A DNA stretch of 64,000 bases from Poriferisodalis sp965208925 (GCF_965208925.1 NZ_OZ242364.1:1612001-1676000); one strand, 5' to 3'; counted from the stretch's first letter, positions 1-8,165 are shown. Notes: a model not told the origin generated them from the sequence alone. Program-made: numbers and translations.

Positions 1-37
1 GACGCATTGCGGTTAGTCGCTCAAGTAGGACATCCGC

Positions 38-1795
38 ATGCGCCGAACGATTGTTGTCACACCGCCGAATGACTATGGCCCAGCGGACGGAATCTTCGCT
101 CCGCCGAACCGGAGGTGTCGTATGCGAACATGCCAGCAGATGGTCTTGACCATGCCGGGAACGGCACTTGATGACGAGCCGGCCGGCGGCATCGTTGACG
201 AGCAGCAACTGTGCGCGGTTGCGTGGGCCCTCGCCAGCGATGGCTGCCTCAAAGACGTGAACCGTGTTGAGGCGGGCCTCATCGCGAAGGCGGATGGGTC
301 GCCTTCATCGGCTGCAGTCGAGCGCGTTGCGGCAACAATTCGGTCGGGTGAGGATCCCCTGGGCACTGCATTTGCGTCGCTTCGATCAGCGGCGCAGCGG
401 CGCAAGCTGGGTGCGACGTACACACCCGCATCGTTGATCGGTCCGATGTCGGACTGGCTGGCGAATCACAAGCGTGCATCTCGTGTCGTGGATCCCGGTG
501 CTGGGTCAGCGAGATTCCTTGTCGCGGCGGGTCGGCTCCTGCCAGAGGCTCGGCTTGTTGCAGTCGAGATTGACCCGCTCGCTTCGCTGATCGCGCGCGC
601 GAACCTGACTGCCTTGGGCTTCGATGAGCGGTCAGAAGTGCATACGGCCGACTTCCGTTCGCTGAAGCTGGCAGCTGATCCTGGCCCAACAGCGTTCATC
701 GGCAACCCTCCTTACGTGCGGCACCATGACATTGCGCCCAAGTGGAAAGCATGGCTACGAGAGCGTTCCGAGGAACTGGGCTTGAAGGCGTCGGCGCTCG
801 CGGGCCTTCACGTTCACTTCCTGCTCGCAACCGCACATCTCGCGCGAACGGGTGACTACGGCATCTTCGTCACCTCGTCTGAATGGCTCGACGTCGGCTA
901 CGGACAGCTCGCCCGCGAACTGGTTGCGGGGCCTTTGGGTGGCCTCTCTGTTCATGTTCTCGATGCCCGCAGCCAGGCCTTCGCGGATGCCGCTACCACG
1001 GCGGCCGTTACGGCATTTGAAGTGGGGGAATCGCGGCGCGGCGTCCGTGTGCGCAAGATCAAACGAACCGAAGACTTGCGAGGTCTGCAAGGCGGCAAAC
1101 GGTTCGGCCGTGAGAAGTTGCGCACGACGCGTCGCTGGTCGTCACTACTGGAACCCAAGGTCAGGGTGCCGTCAGAATTCGTTCCGCTCGGCGACTTCTG
1201 CCGTGTGCACCGGGGAGCGGTCACTGGGGCGAATGCCACGTGGGTGACCAAGCAACGCGACCCGAGATTGCCGACAGCAGTGTTGTTCCCAGCAGTGACT
1301 AGGGCGTCCGAGCTGATCGACCTGGACTCGGCATTCTTGAGAGATGACCACCATCTACGTGCAGTGATTGACCTGCCGGATGATCTGGACGTCCTGGGTG
1401 CGGAAGACCGAGAGCTCGTCGAGCGGTTCTTGCGCTCTGCCCGACGGGGGGGTGCGGCGAACAGCTACATCGCCCGTCACAGAAAGCCTTGGTGGTCTGT
1501 CAGGTTGCGTGACCCCGCCCCGATTCTGGCCACGTACATGGCTCGTCGCCCGCCGACGTTCGTGCGCAATCTCGCATCGGTCAGGAACATCAACGCAGTG
1601 CACGGCATCTACCCGTTGCAGCCGCTGTCCGATCCTGCGCTTTGCCGCTTGACCATGGCGCTTCGCAACGGCGCTTCCTTGACTGGCGGTCGTACATACG
1701 CCGGCGGTCTGACGAAGTTTGAGCCTTCGGAGATGGCTCAGGTGATGGTCCCGCCGCCGAGCTGGCTGGAATCGGACGAGCCATGGCCCTCGTAG
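38..1795 (+). CDS. N6-adenine DNA methyltransferase of a XamI-like type II R-M system
   Basis: Modifies DNA adenines to protect the host from the partner nuclease encoded just downstream. Seen: a TYTP stretch near residue 127, motif I DPGAGSA at about residue 152, and the catalytic motif IV NPPY at residues 223-226, the arrangement of gamma-class N6-adenine methyltransferases; the C-terminal half is a probable target-recognition region. 585 aa. The ATG at 38 is preceded by AGGA at a suitable distance, but the first ~40 residues look poorly conserved and a later ATG (for example 122) is possible. The 3' end overlaps the next gene by 13 nt, so the two are translationally coupled. The specificity call comes from the neighbour, not from this protein. 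Confidence 0.85.
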   Translation: MRRTIVVTPPNDYGPADGIFAPPNRRCRMRTCQQMVLTMPGTALDDEPAGGIVDEQQLCAVAWALASDGCLKDVNRVEAGLIAKADGSPSSAAVERVAATIRSGEDPLGTAFASLRSAAQRRKLGATYTPASLIGPMSDWLANHKRASRVVDPGAGSARFLVAAGRLLPEARLVAVEIDPLASLIARANLTALGFDERSEVHTADFRSLKLAADPGPTAFIGNPPYVRHHDIAPKWKAWLRERSEELGLKASALAGLHVHFLLATAHLARTGDYGIFVTSSEWLDVGYGQLARELVAGPLGGLSVHVLDARSQAFADAATTAAVTAFEVGESRRGVRVRKIKRTEDLRGLQGGKRFGREKLRTTRRWSSLLEPKVRVPSEFVPLGDFCRVHRGAVTGANATWVTKQRDPRLPTAVLFPAVTRASELIDLDSAFLRDDHHLRAVIDLPDDLDVLGAEDRELVERFLRSARRGGAANSYIARHRKPWWSVRLRDPAPILATYMARRPPTFVRNLASVRNINAVHGIYPLQPLSDPALCRLTMALRNGASLTGGRTYAGGLTKFEPSEMAQVMVPPPSWLESDEPWPS

Positions 1796-2697
1796 ATCCT
1801 CCACGCTGGTCGGAAGAGGTGCTCGGACGAGAACGTCTCAAGGCCATCGAGATCTTCCGCGAGGAGCGGCTCACCGAGCCCTTGGAGAGGTACCTCGAGG
1901 CGTTCGATGACTATGCAGCCAGCGTTGACCGCCTCATGCGCGAGAGCGGCGACCTCCGGTCGCTCCACGATGTCGCGCAGGAGGTACTGACTGACACAGA
2001 TCTGCTAGAGGCCATTCGCTATCTCGCGGGACCACCGGTTTCTGCGGACGATCTCATGGAGTTGGCAGAGACCCAGTTGACGGCGAGCCGCTTGCGCGAC
2101 GACGAAGTCGCTGCGCAACGTGTGATTGAGACGGTCTTGGACATGCTCGACAGCCGTCGTTTCGCCTGGGTGGCCGAAGAGCGGGATCCGTCCGACAGCG
2201 AGCGATCCGCCGCCGCCATGGCCTCTGCGTCCCTCATGGCGAGCCAACGAGTGCGAACCAACCGTGCCAACACCGCCAAGATGGATCAAGAAGCGCGTGT
2301 CCGTTCGCACCTCGCCGCTTCGGGCTTGACCGAAGTAACCACGCGGGAGATATGGACGCCATCGGATGCACCCTTGCGAGGTGAGTTCTGCGGCGAATGT
2401 TCGGTCGTCGGGCGCAAGGCCGACGTCGTCGTCGGCTTGCACGATGGCCGGGTCATGCCCATCGAGTGCAAGGTCTCGAACTCCTCAACGAATTCCGTCA
2501 AGCGCCTCAACAACGATGCTGCCGTGAAGGCGGCGGTGTGGATCGACAAGCTGGGGAGTCACGGTGTCGTTCCTGTAGCCGTGCTGTCTGGAGTGTTCAA
2601 GACCCTCAACCTCGTCCAGGCTCAGGACCGAGGGCTGACGATTTTCTGGTCCCACGATCTCTCGCCGCTGACGGCCTTCGTCACTGCAACCGGCTGA
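1783..2697 (+). CDS. XamI-like type II restriction endonuclease
   Basis: Probable cleaving partner of the upstream methyltransferase. The 304-aa protein is helical in its N-terminal two thirds and ends in a PD-(D/E)XK-type core: D214 in ADVVV followed by E228-x-K230 in IECK. The overall pattern, including the GEFCGE and KVSNSSTNSVKRLNND stretches, matches my recollection of the XamI family (type II, target GTCGAC in the founding member); the target here is not provable from sequence. Begins inside the methyltransferase gene (13-nt overlap), giving the usual methylase-first expression order. No controller (C) protein gene is visible nearby. An open frame continues after the TGA, see the next entry. 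Confidence 0.75.
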   Translation: MALVDPPRWSEEVLGRERLKAIEIFREERLTEPLERYLEAFDDYAASVDRLMRESGDLRSLHDVAQEVLTDTDLLEAIRYLAGPPVSADDLMELAETQLTASRLRDDEVAAQRVIETVLDMLDSRRFAWVAEERDPSDSERSAAAMASASLMASQRVRTNRANTAKMDQEARVRSHLAASGLTEVTTREIWTPSDAPLRGEFCGECSVVGRKADVVVGLHDGRVMPIECKVSNSSTNSVKRLNNDAAVKAAVWIDKLGSHGVVPVAVLSGVFKTLNLVQAQDRGLTIFWSHDLSPLTAFVTATG

Positions 2698-2943
2698 TTG
2701 GCGGCAGCGGAAGGCTTCGACAGCGACGTGATTCGCAACGTCAACGAGAACACCCGAGAACTCGACTTCGACGAAGGCACCGGCTTCACCCCCGACTGAC
2801 CCGATAGATGCCGCTGGCGGGGCAGATGAACGTGCGTGCGTTGCTCTTGCGGACCCCCGTCTTTTGGTACAGCGCGAACCCGACTTTTGGTCGGTTCAAG
2901 GGTGTTCGCTTGGTACATCGGCCCCTGAATTGCGGGCGGCAGG
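2698..2943. other. Intergenic stretch after the restriction gene, with an open post-stop frame
   Basis: Immediately after the TGA of the restriction gene the same frame stays open for 33 codons to a TGA at 2797-2799 and reads like ordinary acidic protein sequence (it ends FDEGTGFTPD). No start codon other than TTG 2698 and no ribosome-binding site are seen, so this is more likely a remnant of a lost 3' coding region or a mutated longer C-terminus than a gene. The rest (2800-2943) has two imperfect copies of a cttttggt motif and no supported gene. Confidence 0.3.
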
Positions 2944-5403
2944 TCAGCCGATGGCACCGGCTACGGCGAGCTCGACGACGCGGTCGTCGTCGTAGCCGAG
3001 CACTTCCCGCAAGACGTCATCGTTGTGCTCGCCCAGGCTGGGGCCTGAACGGGTGATGGCATGGGGCGTCGTGCTGAGCTGCAGGCGAGGCGCCTCCACG
3101 ACCATGCGGTCGTACAGCGGGTGTTCGACTTCCAGCCAATGGCCCCGGTGGTTCAGTTGCGGATCGGCGAAGCAGCCCAAGCTGTTCTGGTTTGCGTGCG
3201 ACGGGATGCCGGCCGCTTGCAGAGCGGCTTCGGCTTCGGCGGGGGTGCGCTGGGCCGCCCAGCCTCCGACGATGGCGTCGATCTCATCGACACGTCCAAG
3301 TCGCCCCGCTGCGTCCAGGCCGGCCAGCTCGGCAGGAACTGCATGACCGTCCGCATCGAGCACCCTGCACAGCGATTCCCAGTGATGCTCGGTCTCGCAG
3401 ACGATCGCCACCCATGGGTCCGGCGGTTCGAGCGGGTTGTCGGGCTCGGCGTCGCCGGCGTCGCACGGGTACATGGCGTGGGGACACATGAATGCGTCCG
3501 CGTTGCCCATCCGTGTCGCTTCGTCGCCGTTCACGGTCTTCGCGAGCACCTCGGTCGCCAGGAAGTGAATGGCGGCCTCGGCCTGCGCGAAGTCCAGATG
3601 CTGGCCGCGACCGTCGGGGTCGGCATCGCGGGCATCGAGCGCCGCCATGAGCAGCGGCACCATGAACTGCGGTGTGACGTAGTCGGTGTAGGCCAGGAAC
3701 GGCCCCGCCGGAGGTCGGTCCGGCCAGCCGGTCATCTCGTAGTAGCCGGTGATGGCGCCGGCCAGGTTGCCGAACCCGGCGAACGTGGACAGCGGACCGC
3801 TTTGGCCCATCAGACTCGTGCTGAGCAGGATCAACTCCGGGTTCCGTTCGGCCAGCACGTCGTAGCCGATTCCCCACGCCTCGAGCGTCCCCGGCGTATA
3901 GGACTCGACGAAGATGTCGGCCCACTCGACCAGGTCGCACAGCACCTCCCTGCCGGCCTCGGTATTGAGATCCAGGGTCACGCCCCGCTTGCCGGCGTTC
4001 AAGGTTCCGAACTGGATGGAGGCATCGGGCCCCATATCCCCCCGCAGGCCGCCGCCGGCCCCCCGGGCGGCGTCGAAGCGAGCCGGTCCTTCCACCTTGA
4101 TGACCGTGGCGCCGAAGTCGGCGAGCAGCCGCGTCGTGAACGGTCCGGCGTACACCCAGGTGGTGTCGAGCACCTTGAGGCCTTCGAGCGGTCGTGGCGA
4201 CGCCGGGTCGCTGCCGGCGTCCCGCAACGCCTCGGCGGACTCCAGCAGCGGCGAGCGCGGCGCAGCCTTCACTGCCTCGGTGTCGGCGCCGAGCGCGGGC
4301 GGCCCGCCGAGTGCACGCAAGGGCGTGCGGCTGGGCTGGCACCAGCGCCCGGGAGTGGTGACACTGCCCCATGCGGCGTCGTCCACCACGTCCCAGTAGC
4401 CCCGCTGCGAGAAGTGGTCAACGTTCACGAGCTCGGCAGGGGCGTAGACGGGTGCCAGCAGCACCTCCCGGCGCTGGGCCTCGGAGAACAAGTCAGCCCG
4501 CGTCATCGACGACGTCATGGCAGCGATGGCGGCTTTCGCTGCCTCCATCTGCGCGGGCGCCACTTCGGGATCGGTGAACAAACGCATGCCGAATTCGACC
4601 CAGTCGAGCCCGGCCAGCTCGTCGTCGCAGAACCCCAGCTCATGGACCCACTCCATCAGCCGGGCGGTGAAGCGGCCGATGGTGTCGCCGAACAGCAGCG
4701 TGATGGAGACGAAGCCGTCCGCAGCGGCATACACGAACTGCAGATGGAAGTTCAGCAGCAGAATCCCACCGGACGTCCTGCGCGCCGACGGGTACGCATT
4801 CGCACTGTGCACGATGCCGGGAAAGGCGGTCTGCATCATCGCCTGCTGGGCGGAGATGTCGACGTGCTGGCCCCAGCCGCTGCGGTCGCGCTGGCGCAGC
4901 GCGAGCGCGGTGCCGACCGCTCCATGGGAACCGGCGTGCAGCCAGCTCTGCGGCGCGGTGATGCGCAGCGGCGCCCGGTCAGTGTCGCCGGTGATGGCCG
5001 CACTGCATGCGGACGCTGCGATGGTGAGGTCTGTCGCCGCCCAGCCGGCCTTCGGGCCGGTGCTGCCGAACGCAGTGACCGTGGTGTGCACGAGTCCCGG
5101 GTTGATCGCGCGCAGCTCGTCGTAGTCGAGACCCAGGCCAGGGTCGGGCGACTCGATCAGCGCATCGGCACCAGCGACGAGCTCCAGCAGCTCATTGCGA
5201 TCGGTGATGACGCAACTCTGTGCGCCCCGGCGCTGCGCCCACCATTGGAGCGACGTGCCGTCGGGGCCTTGACTGCGGTGGTCGCGGCCCCGACCGTCGG
5301 GTCCTTCGACAAGGACCACCTCGGCGCCGAGCGAGCCCAAGATGGCGGAGCACATCGCGCCCCGGTGGTCGGTGAGATCGAGTATCCGGTACGGCTTCAG
5401 CAT
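2944..5403 (-). CDS. Two-domain (duplicated) CaiB/BaiF family CoA-transferase
   Basis: Class III CoA-transferases move CoA between an acyl-CoA and a carboxylic acid through an aspartyl-CoA thioester. This 819-aa protein is about twice the usual ~400 aa: two CaiB/BaiF units in tandem, joined near residue 400. Each begins with a Rossmann-like segment (YRILDLTD at the N-terminus, LEGLKVLDTTW near 406) and each keeps the presumed nucleophile in a GQHxD context (D182 in GQHVDIS and D604 in GQHLDFA). ATG 5403 is chosen because a TAGCTT -10 box sits 7 nt upstream and because the paralog at 12045-14552 starts at the same point. Divergent from the thiolase-like/DUF35 pair, with which it probably shares a pathway. 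Substrate unknown. Confidence 0.88.
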   Translation of the reverse strand: MLKPYRILDLTDHRGAMCSAILGSLGAEVVLVEGPDGRGRDHRSQGPDGTSLQWWAQRRGAQSCVITDRNELLELVAGADALIESPDPGLGLDYDELRAINPGLVHTTVTAFGSTGPKAGWAATDLTIAASACSAAITGDTDRAPLRITAPQSWLHAGSHGAVGTALALRQRDRSGWGQHVDISAQQAMMQTAFPGIVHSANAYPSARRTSGGILLLNFHLQFVYAAADGFVSITLLFGDTIGRFTARLMEWVHELGFCDDELAGLDWVEFGMRLFTDPEVAPAQMEAAKAAIAAMTSSMTRADLFSEAQRREVLLAPVYAPAELVNVDHFSQRGYWDVVDDAAWGSVTTPGRWCQPSRTPLRALGGPPALGADTEAVKAAPRSPLLESAEALRDAGSDPASPRPLEGLKVLDTTWVYAGPFTTRLLADFGATVIKVEGPARFDAARGAGGGLRGDMGPDASIQFGTLNAGKRGVTLDLNTEAGREVLCDLVEWADIFVESYTPGTLEAWGIGYDVLAERNPELILLSTSLMGQSGPLSTFAGFGNLAGAITGYYEMTGWPDRPPAGPFLAYTDYVTPQFMVPLLMAALDARDADPDGRGQHLDFAQAEAAIHFLATEVLAKTVNGDEATRMGNADAFMCPHAMYPCDAGDAEPDNPLEPPDPWVAIVCETEHHWESLCRVLDADGHAVPAELAGLDAAGRLGRVDEIDAIVGGWAAQRTPAEAEAALQAAGIPSHANQNSLGCFADPQLNHRGHWLEVEHPLYDRMVVEAPRLQLSTTPHAITRSGPSLGEHNDDVLREVLGYDDDRVVELAVAGAIG

Positions 5404-5410
5404 CGCCGCG

Positions 5411-5416
5411 AAGCTA
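5411..5416 (-). promoter_or_regulatory. -10 box of a leaderless-type promoter for the two-domain CoA-transferase
   Basis: On the minus strand TAGCTT (TANNNT) ends 7 nt before the ATG at 5403, the spacing expected if transcription starts at or next to the start codon. No Shine-Dalgarno sequence is present, which agrees with a leaderless transcript. Confidence 0.5.
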
Positions 5417-5496
5417 ACGCTCGCCGGCAGGACGGGTTGGCGCTGGAGGGTTTCAGCCGGTCGGTCCTGTTCCGGCACCGTCTTGGACCCTGCGAC

Positions 5497-5502
5497 TAGG
5501 TT
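5497..5502 (+). promoter_or_regulatory. -10 box of a leaderless-type promoter for the thiolase-like gene
   Basis: TAGGTT (TANNNT) lies 7 nt before GTG 5510 and there is no Shine-Dalgarno sequence. It also supports choosing GTG 5510 over upstream in-frame starts. Only 80 nt separate it from the divergent -10 box at 5411-5416, so the two promoters are back to back. Confidence 0.5.
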
Positions 5503-5509
5503 GCCGCCG

Positions 5510-6676
5510 GTGAGCATTCGAGGGCGGGCATTGATCGCGGGTGCGTACGAGCATCCGGGACGGGAGCTGCCCGACCGCACGCTGCCGCAGATCCACGCCG
5601 AGGTGGCTGCCGGCGCGCTGGCCGATGCGGGGCTGACGCTGGCCGATGTCGACGCCTACTACTCCGCCGGCGATGCTCCTGGATTCGGTGCGCTGTCGAT
5701 GGTGGAGTACCTCGGCCTCGACTGCAGCTACATCGACGACACCGAGACCGGCGGCTCGGCCTATCTCGTGCACGTCCAGCACGCCGCGGCAGCCATCGCC
5801 GCCGGCCAGGTGAATGTGGCGCTGATCACGCTGGCCGGCAAGCCGCGCACGGGCGGCGCCGGGCCAGGCGGCAGCGCCCGGTTCAGCTCGGCGCCGGAGG
5901 CCTCGTTCGAGAACCAGTTCGGCATGTCGGTGCCCGGCGGCTACGCACTGGCCGCGGCCCGGCACATGCACGAGTTCGGCACGACCTCCGAGCAGCTCGC
6001 CGAGGTCAAGGTGGCCGCTTCGACCCATGCGCAGCACAATCCCAACGCCTTCCTGCAAGACGTCGTCACGGTGGACGAGGTGGTGTCCTCGCCGGTGATC
6101 TCGGACCCGCTGCACCGGCTGGACTGCTGCGTGATCACCGACGGCGGTGGTGCCCTGGTGGTGGTCAGCGAAGCCGTGGCGGCGTCGCTCGACCGCCATT
6201 GCACCCCGGTGCTGGGCACGGGCACGTCGATCAAGCACACCTCGGGCGGTCGCATCGATCTGACCCACACCGGCGCCGTGCGCTCGGGCCCGCTGGCGTT
6301 CGCCGAAGCCGGCGTCACACCCGCCGACATCGACTACGTGTCCATCTATGACAGCTTCACCATCACGGTGCTGATGACGCTGGAGGACCTCGGGTTCTGC
6401 GCGAAGGGCGAGGGCGGATCATTCGTGTCCGACGGCGCACTGCAGGCGCCCAACGGCGCGCTGCCGTTCAACACCGACGGCGGCGGCCTGTGCAACAACC
6501 ACCCGGCCAACCGCGGCGGCATGACCAAGGTGGTCGAAGCCGTACGGCAACTGCGCGGCGAGGCGCACGCCGCCGTGCAGGTGCCCGACTGCGAGCTGGC
6601 CCTGGCGCATGGCACGGGCGGCAGCCTCGCCACCCGCATGGGCAGCGCCACGCTCGTGCTGGGCAGGTCGACATGA
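5510..6676 (+). CDS. Thiolase-like protein (SCP2/Ltp2 type) lacking the nucleophilic Cys
   Basis: Member of the thiolase superfamily (388 aa). Where classical thiolases carry the acyl-accepting Cys (near residue 82) this protein has ETGGSAYL, with no Cys. The C-terminal His loop survives as NNHPANRGG, but the usual second Cys region reads LAHGTGG. A YDSFT segment around residue 280 resembles Ltp2-type proteins, which are retro-aldolases of steroid side-chain degradation that work with a DUF35 partner. Here a DUF35 gene overlaps the stop by ATGA, so an aldolase-like two-subunit enzyme is a better inference than a thiolase. GTG 5510 is chosen for its -10 box; longer in-frame versions run into the divergent gene. 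Confidence 0.8.
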   Translation: MSIRGRALIAGAYEHPGRELPDRTLPQIHAEVAAGALADAGLTLADVDAYYSAGDAPGFGALSMVEYLGLDCSYIDDTETGGSAYLVHVQHAAAAIAAGQVNVALITLAGKPRTGGAGPGGSARFSSAPEASFENQFGMSVPGGYALAAARHMHEFGTTSEQLAEVKVAASTHAQHNPNAFLQDVVTVDEVVSSPVISDPLHRLDCCVITDGGGALVVVSEAVAASLDRHCTPVLGTGTSIKHTSGGRIDLTHTGAVRSGPLAFAEAGVTPADIDYVSIYDSFTITVLMTLEDLGFCAKGEGGSFVSDGALQAPNGALPFNTDGGGLCNNHPANRGGMTKVVEAVRQLRGEAHAAVQVPDCELALAHGTGGSLATRMGSATLVLGRST

Positions 6677-7092
6677 GCGAACCCGGGACCTTCGGACTGC
6701 CCGTGCCGCCGCCCATGGTGAACCTCGAAACCCAGCGATTCTGGGATGCCACCCGCGAGGGCCGGCTGGAGCTGCCTCGCTGCGACGACTGCGGCGATGT
6801 CGTGTGGTACCCGCGTGAACGCTGCGGCCCGCTCGGCAGCGGATCGGTGACGTGGTTCGAAGCCTCTGGACGCGGCACTGTCTATAGCTGCACGGTCACC
6901 CGGCGCATCGGGGGTTCGTGGCGCGCCGCGACACCGTTTGTGCTGGCCTATGTCGAACTCGAAGAGGGTCCTCGCGTGCTCACCAACATCGTCGGCTGCG
7001 ATCCTGAGACGGTCCACATTGGCCAGGCAGTGCAAGCCGTCTTCGACCCCACTCCCGACGGCCCCGCCCTGCTGCGCTTCACCCCCGCCTGA
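6673..7092 (+). CDS. DUF35 OB-fold/Zn-ribbon acyl-CoA-associated protein
   Basis: A 139-aa protein with an N-terminal rubredoxin-like zinc ribbon followed by an OB fold, the DUF35 family that forms complexes with thiolase-like and MaoC-like enzymes and helps bind CoA. The first knuckle is intact (C37-x2-C40) but the second is incomplete: C51 is kept and the position of the fourth Cys is L54. The ATG overlaps the stop of the thiolase-like gene (ATGA), implying translational coupling and a complex between the products. No signal peptide or membrane segment. Function beyond partner of the preceding gene is not visible. Confidence 0.85.
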   Translation: MSEPGTFGLPVPPPMVNLETQRFWDATREGRLELPRCDDCGDVVWYPRERCGPLGSGSVTWFEASGRGTVYSCTVTRRIGGSWRAATPFVLAYVELEEGPRVLTNIVGCDPETVHIGQAVQAVFDPTPDGPALLRFTPA

Positions 7093-7097
7093 CAGCG

Positions 7098-7113
7098 GCT
7101 CGGGTTGCCGAGC
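7098..7113 (+). terminator. Short hairpin just after the DUF35 stop codon
   Basis: A perfect 6-bp stem (GCTCGG / CCGAGC) with a 4-nt loop begins 6 nt after the stop codon. It lacks a T-run, as actinobacterial terminators often do. A second weaker stem (GCCTGCA / TGCAGGC, 7151-7178) lies further into the convergent gap. Confidence 0.4.
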
Positions 7114-7226
7114 GGTGCATCCCACATTTCGAGCCAACTGGACCAGCAAGGCCTGCACTGTTGAACTCAAATGCAGGCTAAGCCAATGCCGACAATCCTC
7201 GCCAAACAATTGAATTCGTGCTTAGT

Positions 7227-8018
7227 TCAAGTCTTGGAACCGAATCTCTTGTTTTCCAGAATGCTCAATCCCATTAGACTCGCAATCTCGTCAAGAAACA
7301 CAAGTGAAGTCAAGAACCATTCGCTGCCTCCCTCGTCCCAGTCGTGCGAAGCAGCGCTCAGAATAGAGTGAATACGCTTCTCGATGTTCACCGTTTTGGT
7401 CGTGTCATCACGTGGTCGATAAACCCGCAGCATGATGGGATTTTCTGGCCAGGCAGTCTTTACTTGCCGAAAGACACGGTCCTCTACGTCGTCTCCACGT
7501 CCAATCTTCAATAGAGTCTGACCTGTATCTTCGTTCCGAGGATGTAACAACAGAGTCGGGAACGAATATACGTACACGCCCGATACTGTAGTTGACTTGA
7601 GTACTTCCTCCAAATCCCGAGAACCTTGTTTCGCAGTAGCTATCTCCTCTTGCGAAGCGGCATCGTCGCTTGCAGCGGCACTCAGGAGATTCAGATTATG
7701 CTCAAGTACCGCTCTCGCGTCGGGAGACAGGTTGTCTTGCTTAAGGACGCTTCGGAGCCTCGCAGCATTCTGTCTTGCAACAGTAGGAGCCTTTGCAATC
7801 TCTCCCTCTAGCAGCGCGCGACTCATGCTCAGATAGCTATACACGAAACTATGTGTGGTCACCCCTAGTTCTTCGCCGATAGCTTCGGGTGTCTTGCCAG
7901 CATTCGATAGACGATAAACTTCACCTAGTCGCGAGTCATCTTCTTCGAGCATTCGCTTTAGCTCTTCTGCGACCGCCTGATTCGGCACGCTGCCGGATTC
8001 TGATTCAGTATCAGCCAT
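7227..8018 (-). CDS. GIY-YIG-like (T5orf172-type) protein with HTH-like N-terminus
   Basis: Predicted 263-aa protein. The C-terminal third resembles T5orf172/GIY-YIG nuclease-like domains: GVYVYSF at 147-153 replaces the GIY/YIG strands, followed by LKIGRGD (170-176) and a late EWF motif. Residues about 38-62 look like a helix-turn-helix, the middle is a charged helical linker. Biochemical role unknown; related proteins occur on phage and mobile DNA. ATG 8018 is chosen because CGGAGC precedes it at the right spacing; the in-frame ATG 8075 lies inside the IS. The gene is clearly more AT-rich than its surroundings, a sign of transfer, and the IS481 element is inserted 45 bp upstream, probably separating it from its original promoter. 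Confidence 0.6.
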   Translation of the reverse strand: MADTESESGSVPNQAVAEELKRMLEEDDSRLGEVYRLSNAGKTPEAIGEELGVTTHSFVYSYLSMSRALLEGEIAKAPTVARQNAARLRSVLKQDNLSPDARAVLEHNLNLLSAAASDDAASQEEIATAKQGSRDLEEVLKSTTVSGVYVYSFPTLLLHPRNEDTGQTLLKIGRGDDVEDRVFRQVKTAWPENPIMLRVYRPRDDTTKTVNIEKRIHSILSAASHDWDEGGSEWFLTSLVFLDEIASLMGLSILENKRFGSKT

Positions 8019-8057
8019 ATGTTGCGCTCCGAGTTCAGTGCTGCGTGGATTGATTAA

Positions 8058-8063
8058 GCTAGT
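8058..8063. repeat. Left target-site copy of the IS481 element
   Basis: GCTAGT directly left of the IS; the right flank has CCTAGT (9192-9197). Five of six bases match and both contain the CTAG core reported as a preferred target of IS481-type elements. Confidence 0.6.
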
Positions 8064-8110
8064 TGTAGTGCCCATGGACGTTGTTGACGGTTCTGGTCTT
8101 GGGATGAGTT

Positions 8111-8164
8111 GAGCCTCCGTGGCAGTGTGGGGTCTGTTGGGATCCCGTCTGCGAACGGAGGCTC
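8111..8164 (+). promoter_or_regulatory. Inverted repeat sequestering the transposase ribosome-binding site
   Basis: GAGCCTCCGT (8111-8120) and ACGGAGGCTC (8155-8164) are perfectly complementary, extended by one more pair (8110/8165), with a 34-nt loop. The right arm contains the GGAGG Shine-Dalgarno of the transposase (GTG 8166). A transcript entering from outside the element would fold both arms and hide the start, whereas one starting inside the loop would not; such anti-impinging-transcription hairpins are known from other IS families. Confidence 0.6.
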
Positions 8165-8165
8165 A

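Noticed and set aside
2850..2943. cttttggt-containing near-repeats as an IS end
   Set aside because: No matching partner end, target duplication or transposase remnant could be found.
3061..5499. Long + strand ORF (812 codons) antisense to the first double CoA-transferase
   Set aside because: Arg/His/Gly-rich shadow of a high-GC gene; no motifs, while the minus strand has a clear family with conserved residues.
8018..8075. ATG 8075 as start of the GIY-YIG-like gene
   Set aside because: It lies inside the IS left end and has no ribosome-binding site, whereas ATG 8018 has one.
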